NCBI RefSeq assembly: GCF_001435995.1
Contig: NZ_AYYQ01000001.1
Coordinates: forward strand, 59,076 to 123,075
Reading direction: 5' to 3'
Source: Apilactobacillus ozensis DSM 23829 = JCM 17196
GTDB lineage: Bacteria > Bacillota > Bacilli > Lactobacillales > Lactobacillaceae
DNA length: 64,000 bases
The notes below the pieces were generated by a model that was not told the origin of the DNA, did no database searches, and was given only the letters and a program-made list of their open reading frames with translations. Below, one piece after another: positions 14,495 through 24,102 of this stretch; the stretch's first letter is position 1; each line of letters opens with the position of its first letter. The position numbers and the translations under genes are program-made.

Positions 14495-17164
14495 TTATTT
14501 TCTATGTTTTCCTTCACCATAAGTTAATTGAATAAAACTTGGTATAGTTATCGGAATAATAATTACTAGAATAACTAAACCAACAATTACTCCCATAGCA
14601 ACTTGAATTAGAGTTAAAACTCCAGAAGGCATTAATGCAGCAAAAGTGCCTCCTAAAATAACTGCTGCAGAAATAACTACGGTTCCGATTACAGAACATG
14701 CATGAATAATTTGTTGAGCGGGATTTGCATCAACATTATGATATTCACGATATTTCATCATTAAGAAGATGCTGTAATCAACACCTAAAGCAATTAACAT
14801 TACAAATGTAAAGAATGGTGTATTCCAAGTCAGCATATTTTGGCCTAGTAAAGCACCACTAATCATCTTAGTAATTCCTAATGAAGCTACATAGGCAAAT
14901 AACAATGTTCCTAAAATATACAATGGTTGTAAGATTGATCGAGTAATTACCATTAAAGCTACTGTAATTCCTATAACCATAATGATAGCTGTTCGCATAA
15001 AGTCAGAACTAGCAATTTTTCTAGTATCAGAAATGTTTGATGTTTGACCACCAATTGCCACTGTTGATGCAGATAAACTAGTTCCTTTTAAGTTATGTTC
15101 AACTTGACTTTGTAAATCATTTACTTGATTCATTGCAGTTTCAGAACTCGGATTATTATTTAGAACCAAAGTAATCTTAGCTGTTTTTTTGTCTTGTGAT
15201 AAATAAGTGTCAACTGATTCTTTAAAGGTATCGCTCTTTAAAACTTTATTTGGAATATAGAAAGTATCGGCAGCTTGTGACTTACCTAATGCTTTTAGAT
15301 ATTCATTAGATTGTCCCATTCCATTGCCAATTTGTTTAAGACCTTTATTAGCCTTCTTCAATTTAGCTTCCATAGCTTTTAATTGTTTAGCTAAGGTCTT
15401 AGTATCATTACCTATACTTTGAGTATCAGAAGCAATTCCTTGCAATCCACTAAGTGCGGCTTGTTGTTGGCTAGCTTGTTGTTGTAAAGCCATAGTCAAA
15501 ATTCTAGTTTGTGCAACTGAAAGTGGTTGATTTACCGCAGCCATACGTTTTTGTAAAGCTTTTACAGTGGAACTTACTGACTGACCACTAGTAGAAGTTT
15601 GCATTGATTGTAGTGAACTTGCAATCGATTGTGCTGATTGACCAATGTTTTGTAATGACGAAGTATCAAAAGATGATTTAGTAGCGGCTTTATTAATTTT
15701 GTTCAAACCACTTTTAGCTTTACCCATTTTATTAGTTAGTGTGCCTAACTGATCACTAACATATAGTTGATCAACTGGCATTCCACTTGGTTGAGTAACT
15801 GAAGCAGCAGTTTTAATGCCCTTTTGATTACTTAATTGTGTTGTAACTCGGTCAATTTCATTTAAATCTTTTTCGTTATCTAAACGGTGATTAGACTTAA
15901 TGTAAACTGTAGATGGTTCAGCAGTTCCTTTAGAGAAATGACCTTGAACAACTAATAATCCTTGTTTAGAAGGTACATCGTTATGCAATTCAACAGTGTC
16001 ATCATAATTTAAGTTATTATGATAACTTACCATAAATGGAACTGTTACAATTAGTGCTACTACTAAAGCTATGATTGGTTGTTTGGTAGAAACTGAAGCA
16101 ATCCATTTCCAAACTTTATTTTGACCTTCACCGTTAAAGTTCTTAGATGGCCAGAAAATATTTTTACCCAATAATGACATAAAGAATGGGTTCAATGTCG
16201 TTAGAACTAATAATAAGACTGCTACTCCAACGGCTACCCCAACTGCAGAACGGTAAATAGAGAAGTTAGCTAATCCTAAAGTAGCAAAACCAATTAGAAC
16301 AGATAATCCTGAGAATAAGATAGTCTTACCGGCAACTTTTCTAGCATGAATGGTTGCCGTAACGTTATCCTTACCTCGACTGAGTTCTTCTTTAAACTGA
16401 TTATATAAGAGAATATTGTAATCAGTTCCTATTCCAAATAGCACAACCACTAAAAATACCCTTGTAAAATTGGAAAGTGGGAAATTAAATGCTGAAACTA
16501 AATTCATTACAATACTTAGTGAAACAATTAATGAAACTCCCACCGTTAATAGTGAAATTAATGGTACTACTGGAGAACGGAAAACTAGTATTAAAACAAT
16601 TAAAATAAAAATAGCTGCAATAACTTCTGTCTTCTTAATTCCATTTTCAGTTGAAACTCTAAAGTCATCATTTAAAATATCTCCACCAGTTACATAGGTG
16701 TATACACCTTCAGTCGAAACTGATTTAGATAGTTGTTGATTAATACTTTGAATTGAACGGTCTTTTGTGACGTTTAACTGCACTAATTCAGTTGTTTTAT
16801 CTTTTGAAACTAATTGTTTCTGAGTTGCAGCATTATCAAATGGCGCGGTAATACCTTTTATACCATACTTATTTTTATTATCACGCAATTTTTGAATGGT
16901 ACTATTGATATTACTTTGTTGAGTATTATCAATCGCCTTGTTACCAGTATTAAATACTATAACTGCTTCCGTCGTGTTGCTAATATTATGACCCCAACCG
17001 CCTTGAATCGATTGAGCCACTTGACTTTGCATGTTGGATGGTATTTTAGTTTGACCCTTTTGACTAACTAATGTAGACATGTTGGGTAAAAATACAATAC
17101 TCAAAATAACTGCTACAAGCCAAGCAATTGCAACACCAGAATATTTCTTAATAAAATTTGGCAT
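14495..17164 (-). CDS. MMPL-family transporter
   Basis: An 889-residue RND-type membrane protein in two halves. Each half has one N-terminal helix, a large outside domain, and a group of five helices: residues about 7-28 then 180-345, and 360-380 then 725-880. The first helix group contains the GIGTDYNILLYNQFKEEL motif and the second GVDYSIFLMMKYREY, the conserved GxxxDYx motifs with the proton-relay Asp. The second outside domain is long and rich in Gln/Ser coiled coil (residues 470-640). It follows a TetR gene in the same operon, so drug or lipid efflux under repressor control is likely. Substrate unknown. Confidence 0.92.
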   Translation of the reverse strand: MPNFIKKYSGVAIAWLVAVILSIVFLPNMSTLVSQKGQTKIPSNMQSQVAQSIQGGWGHNISNTTEAVIVFNTGNKAIDNTQQSNINSTIQKLRDNKNKYGIKGITAPFDNAATQKQLVSKDKTTELVQLNVTKDRSIQSINQQLSKSVSTEGVYTYVTGGDILNDDFRVSTENGIKKTEVIAAIFILIVLILVFRSPVVPLISLLTVGVSLIVSLSIVMNLVSAFNFPLSNFTRVFLVVVLFGIGTDYNILLYNQFKEELSRGKDNVTATIHARKVAGKTILFSGLSVLIGFATLGLANFSIYRSAVGVAVGVAVLLLVLTTLNPFFMSLLGKNIFWPSKNFNGEGQNKVWKWIASVSTKQPIIALVVALIVTVPFMVSYHNNLNYDDTVELHNDVPSKQGLLVVQGHFSKGTAEPSTVYIKSNHRLDNEKDLNEIDRVTTQLSNQKGIKTAASVTQPSGMPVDQLYVSDQLGTLTNKMGKAKSGLNKINKAATKSSFDTSSLQNIGQSAQSIASSLQSMQTSTSGQSVSSTVKALQKRMAAVNQPLSVAQTRILTMALQQQASQQQAALSGLQGIASDTQSIGNDTKTLAKQLKAMEAKLKKANKGLKQIGNGMGQSNEYLKALGKSQAADTFYIPNKVLKSDTFKESVDTYLSQDKKTAKITLVLNNNPSSETAMNQVNDLQSQVEHNLKGTSLSASTVAIGGQTSNISDTRKIASSDFMRTAIIMVIGITVALMVITRSILQPLYILGTLLFAYVASLGITKMISGALLGQNMLTWNTPFFTFVMLIALGVDYSIFLMMKYREYHNVDANPAQQIIHACSVIGTVVISAAVILGGTFAALMPSGVLTLIQVAMGVIVGLVILVIIIPITIPSFIQLTYGEGKHRK

Positions 17165-17181
17165 ATTATGTTTCCTTTCTT

Positions 17182-17799
17182 TTAGCTTTCCGTATCAAAA
17201 CTAATTAATTGATGAGGAGCTATGCGTTGTGAAGCAATAATGATTTTAGCAATATCCATTGGTTTTTCTGGATTATCTTTTTTAAGCCAAAAAATAACAA
17301 TGTCCATTAATCGATCCATCATTAGTTCTTTAATGTAGTCTTTTGGAACTTCTGGATTATATCTAACCTTTCCAGACATATCATTAAAATATTTATTTAC
17401 AACTTTATTAAATAGTTTTTTAGTTTTACCCACAAAAAAGGGATCACCTTTTTCACTTAATAAAGCTGCTAAGAGTTTTCGATTAGTATAAAAATAATTT
17501 AATGCTTTTATAACCACTGCTGAAGGTGCATCAGTTATTTCTTTTTGATAGCTATGATTTAATTCTTCAGGCATAAATTTATTTAATAAATCTTCTATAT
17601 CTAGCATTAACTTACTCTCAACTTTGTCTAATAAATCAAACTTGTCTAAATAATGGATATAAAAAGTACCGCGACTAATCTTAGCCTGTCTGGTCAAATC
17701 AGTAACCTTAATATTGTTAAAGCCTTTTTGGTTAATCAAGATAATAAGCGAATCAATTATTGCTTTTTTAGTTTTTAGTATTCGCTCGTCTTGCTTCAA
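17182..17799 (-). CDS. TetR/AcrR-family regulator of the MMPL operon
   Basis: A 205-residue repressor: helix-turn-helix in residues 10-52 (TKKAIIDSLIILINQKGFNNIKV, then DLTRQAKISRGTFYIHYLDKFDLLDK), followed by a helical ligand domain containing KALNYFYTNRKLLAALLSEKGDP, of the TetR_C_7-like type. It precedes the MMPL gene by 17 bases and is first in the operon, so it most likely represses its own promoter and is released by a compound that the transporter exports. AGGAGGTGAG ribosome site. Confidence 0.9.
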   Translation of the reverse strand: MKQDERILKTKKAIIDSLIILINQKGFNNIKVTDLTRQAKISRGTFYIHYLDKFDLLDKVESKLMLDIEDLLNKFMPEELNHSYQKEITDAPSAVVIKALNYFYTNRKLLAALLSEKGDPFFVGKTKKLFNKVVNKYFNDMSGKVRYNPEVPKDYIKELMMDRLMDIVIFWLKKDNPEKPMDIAKIIIASQRIAPHQLISFDTES

Positions 17800-17828
17800 T
17801 CACTCACCTCCTAATAAATTAACTATAC

Positions 17829-17864
17829 AATGACTAATTATATTCATTTAGACAAACAAGTCAA
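17829..17864 (-). promoter_or_regulatory. Promoter and candidate operator of TetR-MMPL operon
   Basis: TTGACT (17859-17864), 16 bases, consensus TATAAT (17837-17842). An inverted repeat AATGA-N10-TCATT (17829-17848) spans the -10, and GAC-N6-GTC spans the -35 side (17851-17862), placing likely TetR sites on the promoter itself. Confidence 0.7.
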
Positions 17865-17890
17865 CACGGTGTTCATTATTTATAAAAATT

Positions 17891-17923
17891 AAAAAGGCAG
17901 CTATTAAATTAGCTACCTTTTTT
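17891..17923 (-). terminator. Terminator of the DMT gene at 17.9 kb
   Basis: Minus-strand arms AAAAAGGTAGCT / AGCTGCCTTTTT with one G-U pair, overlapping the stop codon at 17909. Confidence 0.82.
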
Positions 17924-18811
17924 AGCTCCTAATGAAAGAATAAAGACCGTGCTTAAAATCATAATTCCACCAAAAATTTCATAAACATTAAATGGCGTGT
18001 TTAAAAATAATATTGTGCCTAAAGTAGCTGATAATGGTTCAAAAGTGTTCAAAAGTCCAGCTACCGTTGGCGAAATAAATTTAAGACTGTTAATGAAACA
18101 TAAGAACGAGGTCATAGTCCCAAATAGCACAATAAATGAAACTCCTAAAACCGTTCCTAAATTTAAATTAGGCATTTCATGCCAAAAGGGATGAATAATG
18201 GTGAAAATAAAGCCACCAATTATCATGGCCCATCCCACTACTAATAATGAGCTGAATTTCTTTAATAAATTAACGGGTAACATAGTTTGAATCGCTCCTG
18301 AAAGAGCTAGCAATAGACCTAAAGTTAAAGCTACATTGGTTATGGCCAAGTGAGTTAAATGTCCCTTCGTCACTAATAACCACGTTCCCATTAACGCTAC
18401 TAGCACAGCAATTAATTCATATTTACTAGGTGCATGTTTATAAATAATGACCGTTAAAATTACTATAAAAACGGTTCCTAAGCTTTGTAAAATGGTTGCT
18501 GTCCCAGCGTTACTAGCTCTAACCGTTACCAAATATAAATATTGCACTGCTGATAATCCGAAGACTGCATACAGTAAAAAAACAATAACATTATTTTTAC
18601 CCTTCCAGATCTTTAAAATATGTTCATGTTTAATGAACTTGGTGAATAATAATATTAAAATTCCAGAAACACCCATTTTGACGCCCATCAACCATTCAGG
18701 TGATAGATGATTATCCGCAAATAAATACTGTGATACTGGACCTTGAATTCCCCATAATAATGAACCAAAGATTGCCAAAAATGCGCCAAAAACTTTTTTA
18801 TGTACATTCAA
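17909..18811 (-). CDS. EamA/DMT-superfamily permease (third copy)
   Basis: A ten-helix drug/metabolite transporter of about 300 residues with two EamA repeats. The first helix reads FGSLLWGIQGPVSQYLF and the last repeat has SPTVAGLLNTFEPLSATLGTILFL, the conserved C-terminal helix-9 region. It is more distant from the other two DMT genes than they are from each other. A TTG at 18811 is chosen because GGAAG lies eight bases upstream; the earlier TTG at 18826 lacks a ribosome site. An extended -10 (TGTTATAAT, 18848-18856) lies about 35 bases upstream. Monocistronic. Confidence 0.88.
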   Translation of the reverse strand: MNVHKKVFGAFLAIFGSLLWGIQGPVSQYLFADNHLSPEWLMGVKMGVSGILILLFTKFIKHEHILKIWKGKNNVIVFLLYAVFGLSAVQYLYLVTVRASNAGTATILQSLGTVFIVILTVIIYKHAPSKYELIAVLVALMGTWLLVTKGHLTHLAITNVALTLGLLLALSGAIQTMLPVNLLKKFSSLLVVGWAMIIGGFIFTIIHPFWHEMPNLNLGTVLGVSFIVLFGTMTSFLCFINSLKFISPTVAGLLNTFEPLSATLGTILFLNTPFNVYEIFGGIMILSTVFILSLGAKKGS

Positions 18812-18896
18812 TTTAAAAACTTCCAATCGTAAATTATTAACTTTTGCATTATAACATAGTTAACTGCCACGGTTATCTCGTAAAAAGCTTAAATAA

Positions 18897-18929
18897 AAAT
18901 GCATACCACAATAAATGTAGTATGCATTT
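18897..18929 (-). terminator. Terminator of the aldo/keto reductase gene
   Basis: Arms AAATGCATAC (18897-18906) and GTATGCATTT (18920-18929) with extra inner pairing, just beyond the stop at 18939. Confidence 0.85.
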
Positions 18930-18938
18930 CTTAAATAA

Positions 18939-19844
18939 TTAATCTTTGTAGTTTTTAGGTGAATCATCCCAGTGGTCAACTTCGTCCACGTATTCACCAC
19001 CATGCCATGCAAAATTTTCATACCATAGACTACGTTTACCCTTATCTAGTTGGTTAATTGCATCCATTTCAGCTTCGGATAATTCAAAGTCGAAAATATC
19101 AGAATTTTGGATAATTCTGGCTTCGTGTGAAGACTTAGGAATGGTTACAAAACCACGTTGCCAATCCCAACGTAAAATAACTTGAGCAGCTGATTTATTA
19201 TGTTTTTCAGCTATTTTATTAACTTCTGGATTTGATAAGGCTTCACCACCACCAAGAGGTGACCAAGCTTCTAATTGAATTCCAGCGTGATTGTTGAATT
19301 CCAAAATACCCTTTTCTTGGTTGATTGGGTTAGTTTCCATTTGGTTAACTGCAGGTACGATATCCGCATGATTCAATAAATCTTGTAGACGGTCATTGTC
19401 AAAGTTAGATACTCCAATTGCTCTAATTTTGCCTTGACGGTATAGTTCTTCCATTGCTTTCCAAGTATCAATGTACTTACCATCAACTGGCCAGTGAACC
19501 AAATATAAGTCTAAATAAGTTAAATCTAAACGTTTTAAAGTACCTTCTAAAGCGTTGATTGTACTTTCATAACCTTGGTCACCGTTAAATAACTTGGTGG
19601 TAATAAATAAATCTTTACGATTCATGCCAGTTTCAGCTAAGGCTTCTTTAATTCCTTCACCAACACCAGTTTCATTTCCGTATTGTTTAGCTGTATCAAT
19701 TAAATGATAACCCTTTTTAATTGCAGTTTTTACAGATTCTTTTGCACTTTTATTATCAGTTTTCCAAACACCTAAACCTAATTTAGGCATTTTAACACCA
19801 TTGTTTAAGGTGGTTGTTTGTTCTAGACCTTCTAATCTATCCAT
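18939..19844 (-). CDS. Aldo/keto reductase
   Basis: A 301-residue NADPH-dependent oxidoreductase with the TIM-barrel AKR fold. The catalytic tetrad is visible: Asp50 and Tyr55 (LIDTAKQYGNE), Lys84 (ITTKLF) and His117 (LVHWP). Further family landmarks are GLGVWKTDNKSAKESVKTAI, IRAIGVSNF, NQMETNP, LEAWSPLGGG and the cofactor loop TIPKSSHEARI. This matches the 2,5-diketo-gluconate reductase type often annotated in lactobacilli. Likely role is reduction of small aldehydes such as methylglyoxal; substrate not determinable. Monocistronic. Confidence 0.95.
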   Translation of the reverse strand: MDRLEGLEQTTTLNNGVKMPKLGLGVWKTDNKSAKESVKTAIKKGYHLIDTAKQYGNETGVGEGIKEALAETGMNRKDLFITTKLFNGDQGYESTINALEGTLKRLDLTYLDLYLVHWPVDGKYIDTWKAMEELYRQGKIRAIGVSNFDNDRLQDLLNHADIVPAVNQMETNPINQEKGILEFNNHAGIQLEAWSPLGGGEALSNPEVNKIAEKHNKSAAQVILRWDWQRGFVTIPKSSHEARIIQNSDIFDFELSEAEMDAINQLDKGKRSLWYENFAWHGGEYVDEVDHWDDSPKNYKD

Positions 19845-19918
19845 GAACGTGTTCCTCCTTTGAATTACTACTATTATATGCTATCGAAATTAACATTAAA
19901 ATTCAACAATGCTGTTTA

Positions 19919-20908
19919 CTATTTAGATAATCCATTAGGATGTTTTTCAACAAAATTCCAAGCGGATTGAATTATTTTTTCAACGTTTTCGTATTTGGGT
20001 TGCCAGTTAAGCACTGTACGAGCTTTAGTGGAATCGGCAATTAAAGTAGCGGGATCGCCAGGTCGTCTAGCTGCAAATTCAGCAGGAATTCCCTTATTGG
20101 TAACTTTACGAGCAGCGTCTAAAATTTCCATGTTAGAAAAGCCATGTGATGAACCCAAATTGAATACATCAGACTTACCACCATTTAAAAGATATTGCAT
20201 AGCTAAAACATGTGCATCAGCTAAATCTACTACATGAACATAATCTCTAATGTTAGTTCCATCATTAGTATCGTAATTAGTTCCATAAATTTGCAATTTA
20301 TCACGCTTACCCTCAGCAACTTGTAACACGATTGGAATCAAATGCGTCTCTGGATTATGGTTTTCACCAATGGAACCATCAACGCTGGCTCCACCAACAT
20401 TAAAGTAACGTAAGGCGACTGAATTGATTCCATAAGCTTTATCAGCCCACTTCATAATTCTTTCAATAATTAGCTTACTTTCTCCATAAGGATTGGTTGG
20501 ATTAGTAATATCAGACTCCTTGATTGGTACTTGCTTAGGTTCACCGTATACTGCGGCAGATGAAGAAAATACTAAATTTTTGACATGATATTTTTCCATC
20601 ATTTCCAATAAAGTAATCATTCCATAAACATTATTGTCAAAATATTTAATTGGGTTATTCATCGATTCTGGAACTATTGAACTTCCCGCAAAATGTATAA
20701 CTGCATCTATGCTTTCCTTATCAAAGATTTCACTCATAAATTCTTTATCACGAATGTCACCTTCATATAGTCTAGCCTTAGGATTAACACTTTTAGAATA
20801 TCCCGTTGCTAAATTATCAACAACTGCAACATCATATCCATTTTTGATTAAATAATTAACCGTATGCGAACCGATATAGCCGGCTCCTCCTGGAACTAAA
20901 ATCGTCAT
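19919..20908 (-). CDS. galE: UDP-glucose 4-epimerase
   Basis: Interconverts UDP-glucose and UDP-galactose in the Leloir pathway and supplies UDP-Gal for wall polysaccharide. The 329-residue extended short-chain dehydrogenase has the NAD motif GGAGYIGSH (residues 7-15), the catalytic Ser117 (SSSAAVYGE), Tyr141 and Lys145 (YGESK), and typical GalE segments NVGGASVDGSIGE, DGTNIRDYVHV and RRPGDPATL. No galK or galT lies nearby, so wall precursor supply may be its main job. Start ATG at 20908. Confidence 0.96.
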   Translation of the reverse strand: MTILVPGGAGYIGSHTVNYLIKNGYDVAVVDNLATGYSKSVNPKARLYEGDIRDKEFMSEIFDKESIDAVIHFAGSSIVPESMNNPIKYFDNNVYGMITLLEMMEKYHVKNLVFSSSAAVYGEPKQVPIKESDITNPTNPYGESKLIIERIMKWADKAYGINSVALRYFNVGGASVDGSIGENHNPETHLIPIVLQVAEGKRDKLQIYGTNYDTNDGTNIRDYVHVVDLADAHVLAMQYLLNGGKSDVFNLGSSHGFSNMEILDAARKVTNKGIPAEFAARRPGDPATLIADSTKARTVLNWQPKYENVEKIIQSAWNFVEKHPNGLSK

Positions 20909-21002
20909 ATTATTAAAACTCCCATCGAATTCTTTAACTCTATTATTTATAATCTGAATTAATTAATCAAGAATAAATACTTTAATTATATATAAATAAT
21001 AA

Positions 21003-21027
21003 AAAAAGACCTAAAAAAGGTCTTTTT
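21003..21027 (-). terminator. Terminator of the fab/acc operon
   Basis: Arms AAAAAGACCT / AGGTCTTTTT with five-base loop, directly after the fabF stop codon. Confidence 0.88.
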
Positions 21028-21028
21028 A

Positions 21029-22264
21029 TTATTTGCTATATTTTTTAAATGCGAGAACGGCGTTATGACCACCAAAACCAAATGAATTACTAATTGCAGT
21101 AGTTACATCGGATTTTTTATTTTCTTCATTTACTAAATTAACATCACATTCAGGATCTTGTTCTTTAACACCAACATTGACCGGCATTTGACCACGGTTT
21201 AAAGCACCTACAGTAATAACCGCTTCTAAAGCCCCAGCAGCACCTAAAGCATGACCTGTCATTCCCTTAGTACTACTTACTTTGATATGGTCGTTATCAC
21301 TGAATAAAGTACTAATAGCCTTAGATTCAGCAGAATCATTAGCATGGGTACTAGTTCCATGTGCATTAACGTAATCTAAATCAGATGTTTTAATGTCACC
21401 CTCATCAACTGCTTGTTTCATAGCAGCAATTGCACCGGCACCATCAGGTCTAGGTGCAGTTAAATGATAAGCATCACTTGTAGTTCCGTATCCAACAATT
21501 TCACCTAAAATTTTAGCACCACGAGCTTTAGCATGGTCATAATCTTCAAGGATTAATGTACCAGCACCTTCACCCATAACAAAACCATTTCGGTTTTTAT
21601 CAAATGGAATTGAACCATTTTCAACTGTTTCAGATGTTGATAGTGCAGATAATGCCGCAAAACCAGCAATTCCTAGTTCATTGACTGAAGCTTCAGAACC
21701 ACCAGCAATCATTAACTTTGCTTTACCATTTTTAATGTGTTCGTAAGCATCCCCAATTGCATTGGTTCCTGAAGAACATGCTGTAACAATGGCTTGACTG
21801 GTATTTCTAGCATCTAAATTAATAGAAATGTTTCCCGCCGCCATGTTGATAATTGAGTTTGGAACGAAGAATGGTGAAACACGACCAGGTCCCTTTTTAC
21901 TCATCTTAATAGCTTGTTCTTGAATCGTTGTTAAGCCACCAATTCCTGAACCATAAATAACTCCCAAGTCATAGGGATCATAGTCGCCCTTACTTAATCC
22001 GGCGTTTTCCATAGCTTCCATTGCAGAATAAACTGCATATCTAGAAAAATTATCCATACGTTTTGAAACTTTTTTATCTAAACGTTGTAATGGATCAAAA
22101 TCATTTACTTCAGCAGCCAATGTAACTCCAGTTTCACTAGCATCAAAATGTGTGATTGGGGCAATTCCTGTTTCAGAAGCAAAAATACCATCTAAAAATG
22201 AATCTAAATCGTTACCTAAAGGACTAACTGCTCCCATTCCAGTAACTACAACTCGATGTTGCAT
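21029..22264 (-). CDS. fabF: Beta-ketoacyl-ACP synthase II
   Basis: Elongates acyl-ACP by Claisen condensation with malonyl-ACP. The 411-residue thiolase-fold enzyme has the Cys-His-His triad: Cys163 (VTACSSGTNAIGDAYE), His302 (NAHGTSTHAND) and His338 (MTGHALGAAGALE). It starts MQHRVVVTGMGAVSPLGN and ends SNSFGFGGHNAVLAFKKY, both standard. It is the last gene of the fab operon; in many lactobacilli fabF lies between fabG and accB, so here it has been moved to the end next to fabZ. Confidence 0.97.
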   Translation of the reverse strand: MQHRVVVTGMGAVSPLGNDLDSFLDGIFASETGIAPITHFDASETGVTLAAEVNDFDPLQRLDKKVSKRMDNFSRYAVYSAMEAMENAGLSKGDYDPYDLGVIYGSGIGGLTTIQEQAIKMSKKGPGRVSPFFVPNSIINMAAGNISINLDARNTSQAIVTACSSGTNAIGDAYEHIKNGKAKLMIAGGSEASVNELGIAGFAALSALSTSETVENGSIPFDKNRNGFVMGEGAGTLILEDYDHAKARGAKILGEIVGYGTTSDAYHLTAPRPDGAGAIAAMKQAVDEGDIKTSDLDYVNAHGTSTHANDSAESKAISTLFSDNDHIKVSSTKGMTGHALGAAGALEAVITVGALNRGQMPVNVGVKEQDPECDVNLVNEENKKSDVTTAISNSFGFGGHNAVLAFKKYSK

Positions 22265-22278
22265 TTTAATGTCCTCCT

Positions 22279-22722
22279 TTATTTACGTTTAACATCAGGA
22301 ACGATGAAAGTTAATTGTGCTTGACAAGCTTTCTTGTCATCAACATATGCTGTACAATCAACAACTCCCATGTTTTTCTTTTGTTTACCCATGATGATTT
22401 CAAAAGTAATAACATCACCAGGTTTAACCATTTTTCTAAATTTAGCGTTTTTAATTTCACCCATGTAAGCTGTTTTATCTTTGTACTTTTCACTCTTTAG
22501 AATCAAGATAGATGCAGCTTGTGCCATCGATTCAATAATTAAAACTCCAGGCATTACAGGGTTTCCAGGAAAATGACCTTGGAAGTAGTTTTCATTGATT
22601 GTAACGTTCTTAGTAGCTACAATTTTTTCGTCTGGAACTAGTTCTTCCACCCTGTCAATGTATAAAATAGGATAACGGTTAGGAATTAAATCCATAATTT
22701 CTGTTGTATTTAGTACGCTCAA
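22279..22722 (-). CDS. fabZ: 3-hydroxyacyl-ACP dehydratase FabZ (canonical copy)
   Basis: Removes water from 3-hydroxyacyl-ACP. The hot-dog-fold protein has the canonical active-site helix region: His in FQGHFPGNPVMPGVLIIESMAQ with catalytic His and Glu both present, and the family start LIPNRYPILYIDRVEEL. TTG at 22722 is preferred because AAGGAG lies eight bases upstream; the upstream GTG overlaps that site. It sits between birA and fabF. A second, divergent FabZ is encoded at 27890, so the two may differ in chain length or isomerase activity. Confidence 0.94.
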   Translation of the reverse strand: MSVLNTTEIMDLIPNRYPILYIDRVEELVPDEKIVATKNVTINENYFQGHFPGNPVMPGVLIIESMAQAASILILKSEKYKDKTAYMGEIKNAKFRKMVKPGDVITFEIIMGKQKKNMGVVDCTAYVDDKKACQAQLTFIVPDVKRK

Positions 22723-22743
22723 AATCAGCACTCCTTATTGATA

Positions 22744-23511
22744 TTATTCTATAAGTCTAAGATTAGAAGCATCAGAGTAGTTGCAGTGATATACATGTCC
22801 GGTATCTATTTTAACCAGCAATCTTGATAAATCATCTATTCCCTGTATTACTCCATACACTAATCCATTTTTTTCAATGTTAATCTGTACTTTTTTACCA
22901 ACCCATATTAACATATTTCGGTATTTATCCAATATATATCGATTAGATTGATTAAAATACATATTAACAACATTATTATATATTTTAGCAATGATTTTTT
23001 CGTTTGAAAAACTATGCTGTTTAAATAAAAAACCAGCTCTATGACGAATATCACTGGGAAAATCATTAGGATATAAGTTCAAACCTACTCCAATGACAAA
23101 ACTTTGGATGTGATTATCTTCATCCATGTTAGTTTCAACCAAAATTCCAATGCATTTATGATTATTCAAATAAACATCGTTAATCCATTTCAGGCCTACT
23201 TTAATTCCACTCAGTTCATAAATAGCTTTTGACACTGCAACTCCAGCCCCAATTGTTAACATCCCAGGATTAACCAAAAAACGAGTTGAAACTGGTAAAA
23301 CCATTGAAAAATATATTCCAGTATCCTTAGGTGAATAAAATTTATGACCTCTTTGACCTCTTCCAGCAGTTTGCTTCTTAGAAACTATAATCGAGGCATC
23401 AACAACATTATTATCTAAACAATATTGATTAGTAGAATTTAATTCATTAAAAATCTTAATGTTCGGCACGTGTTTTGATTCCAGCATTTCATAAAGCTTG
23501 CTTTCGTCCAC
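22744..23511 (-). CDS. birA: Biotin--[acetyl-CoA-carboxylase] ligase (no DNA-binding domain)
   Basis: Attaches biotin to the AccB lysine via biotinyl-AMP. The 255-residue protein contains the ligase signature GRGQRGHKFYSPKDTGIYFS (residues near 50-70), the KWINDVYLNNHKCIGILVE segment and a small C-terminal SH3-like barrel (VQINIEKNGLVYGVIQGID). The N-terminal helix-turn-helix of bifunctional BirA repressors is missing, so this is a group I ligase without a DNA-binding role. It sits in the operon with its substrate gene accB and works with the BioY importer at 57572. GTG start two bases after the acpT stop. Confidence 0.93.
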   Translation of the reverse strand: MDESKLYEMLESKHVPNIKIFNELNSTNQYCLDNNVVDASIIVSKKQTAGRGQRGHKFYSPKDTGIYFSMVLPVSTRFLVNPGMLTIGAGVAVSKAIYELSGIKVGLKWINDVYLNNHKCIGILVETNMDEDNHIQSFVIGVGLNLYPNDFPSDIRHRAGFLFKQHSFSNEKIIAKIYNNVVNMYFNQSNRYILDKYRNMLIWVGKKVQINIEKNGLVYGVIQGIDDLSRLLVKIDTGHVYHCNYSDASNLRLIE

Positions 23512-23513
23512 AG

Positions 23514-24101
23514 TTAATCACACTTTTCTTGTTTTATCGCTATTGTACCTAGATACTTATCAAAAAAATTTAAATCTTGTAAAAGGTAGATACAATTATC
23601 ACGGTTGGCATACTGTAAGTTTTCCAAATCAATATGAACGCTTTTAGGGTTTCCAGATAAACCTACCCCAACCTGTTTTAAAACCGATTCTTTGATAGTC
23701 CATAATTTTAAAGTCATGATGCTTTGTTCAGTACCAACCTGCTTAGATAAATAATCTAATTCGTCAGGATTAAAAGCACTAGTAATTCGTTTATACGAAA
23801 AATCACGTTTTTTTTCAATATCTACGCCTAAATCACTTGAACCAGTTACTAAAATAACCAGTTCGTATGAGTTAGAAATATTAAAAAAACATTTTTTCGA
23901 CTTTAAATATGGCTTAGCGTGTTTATTTTTCACAAAAGGTATGCCCTTTAAAACATCCAGATAAGGTAACCCCAAATACTTAGCTTTAAGATGTTGACCT
24001 ACAATCTTTTGACGTTCATGAAACTTATTAAAATCTACTTTTCTTTGTTTAAATTCATTTTGATAAGTTGGGTTATTAATACTATCGATATAAATGTTCA
24101 T
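23514..24101 (-). CDS. acpT: 4'-phosphopantetheinyl transferase (Sfp type)
   Basis: Transfers phosphopantetheine from CoA to the ACP serine. The protein shows Sfp-family motifs: PFVKNKHAKPYL with FNISNS (family P-G-KP and FN-SHS), the metal-binding GVDIEKKRDFSYKRI, and LKLWTIKESVLKQVG-GLS (W-x-KES helix). The ATG at 24101 (MNIYIDSIN) is preferred because Sfp proteins start at this point; an in-frame TTG at 24131 would overlap fabI by 29 bases. It is a monomeric-type (about 195 residues) enzyme, not the 120-residue AcpS type, yet is housed in the fatty acid operon, as in other lactobacilli. Confidence 0.9.
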   Translation of the reverse strand: MNIYIDSINNPTYQNEFKQRKVDFNKFHERQKIVGQHLKAKYLGLPYLDVLKGIPFVKNKHAKPYLKSKKCFFNISNSYELVILVTGSSDLGVDIEKKRDFSYKRITSAFNPDELDYLSKQVGTEQSIMTLKLWTIKESVLKQVGVGLSGNPKSVHIDLENLQYANRDNCIYLLQDLNFFDKYLGTIAIKQEKCD

Positions 24102-24102
24102 A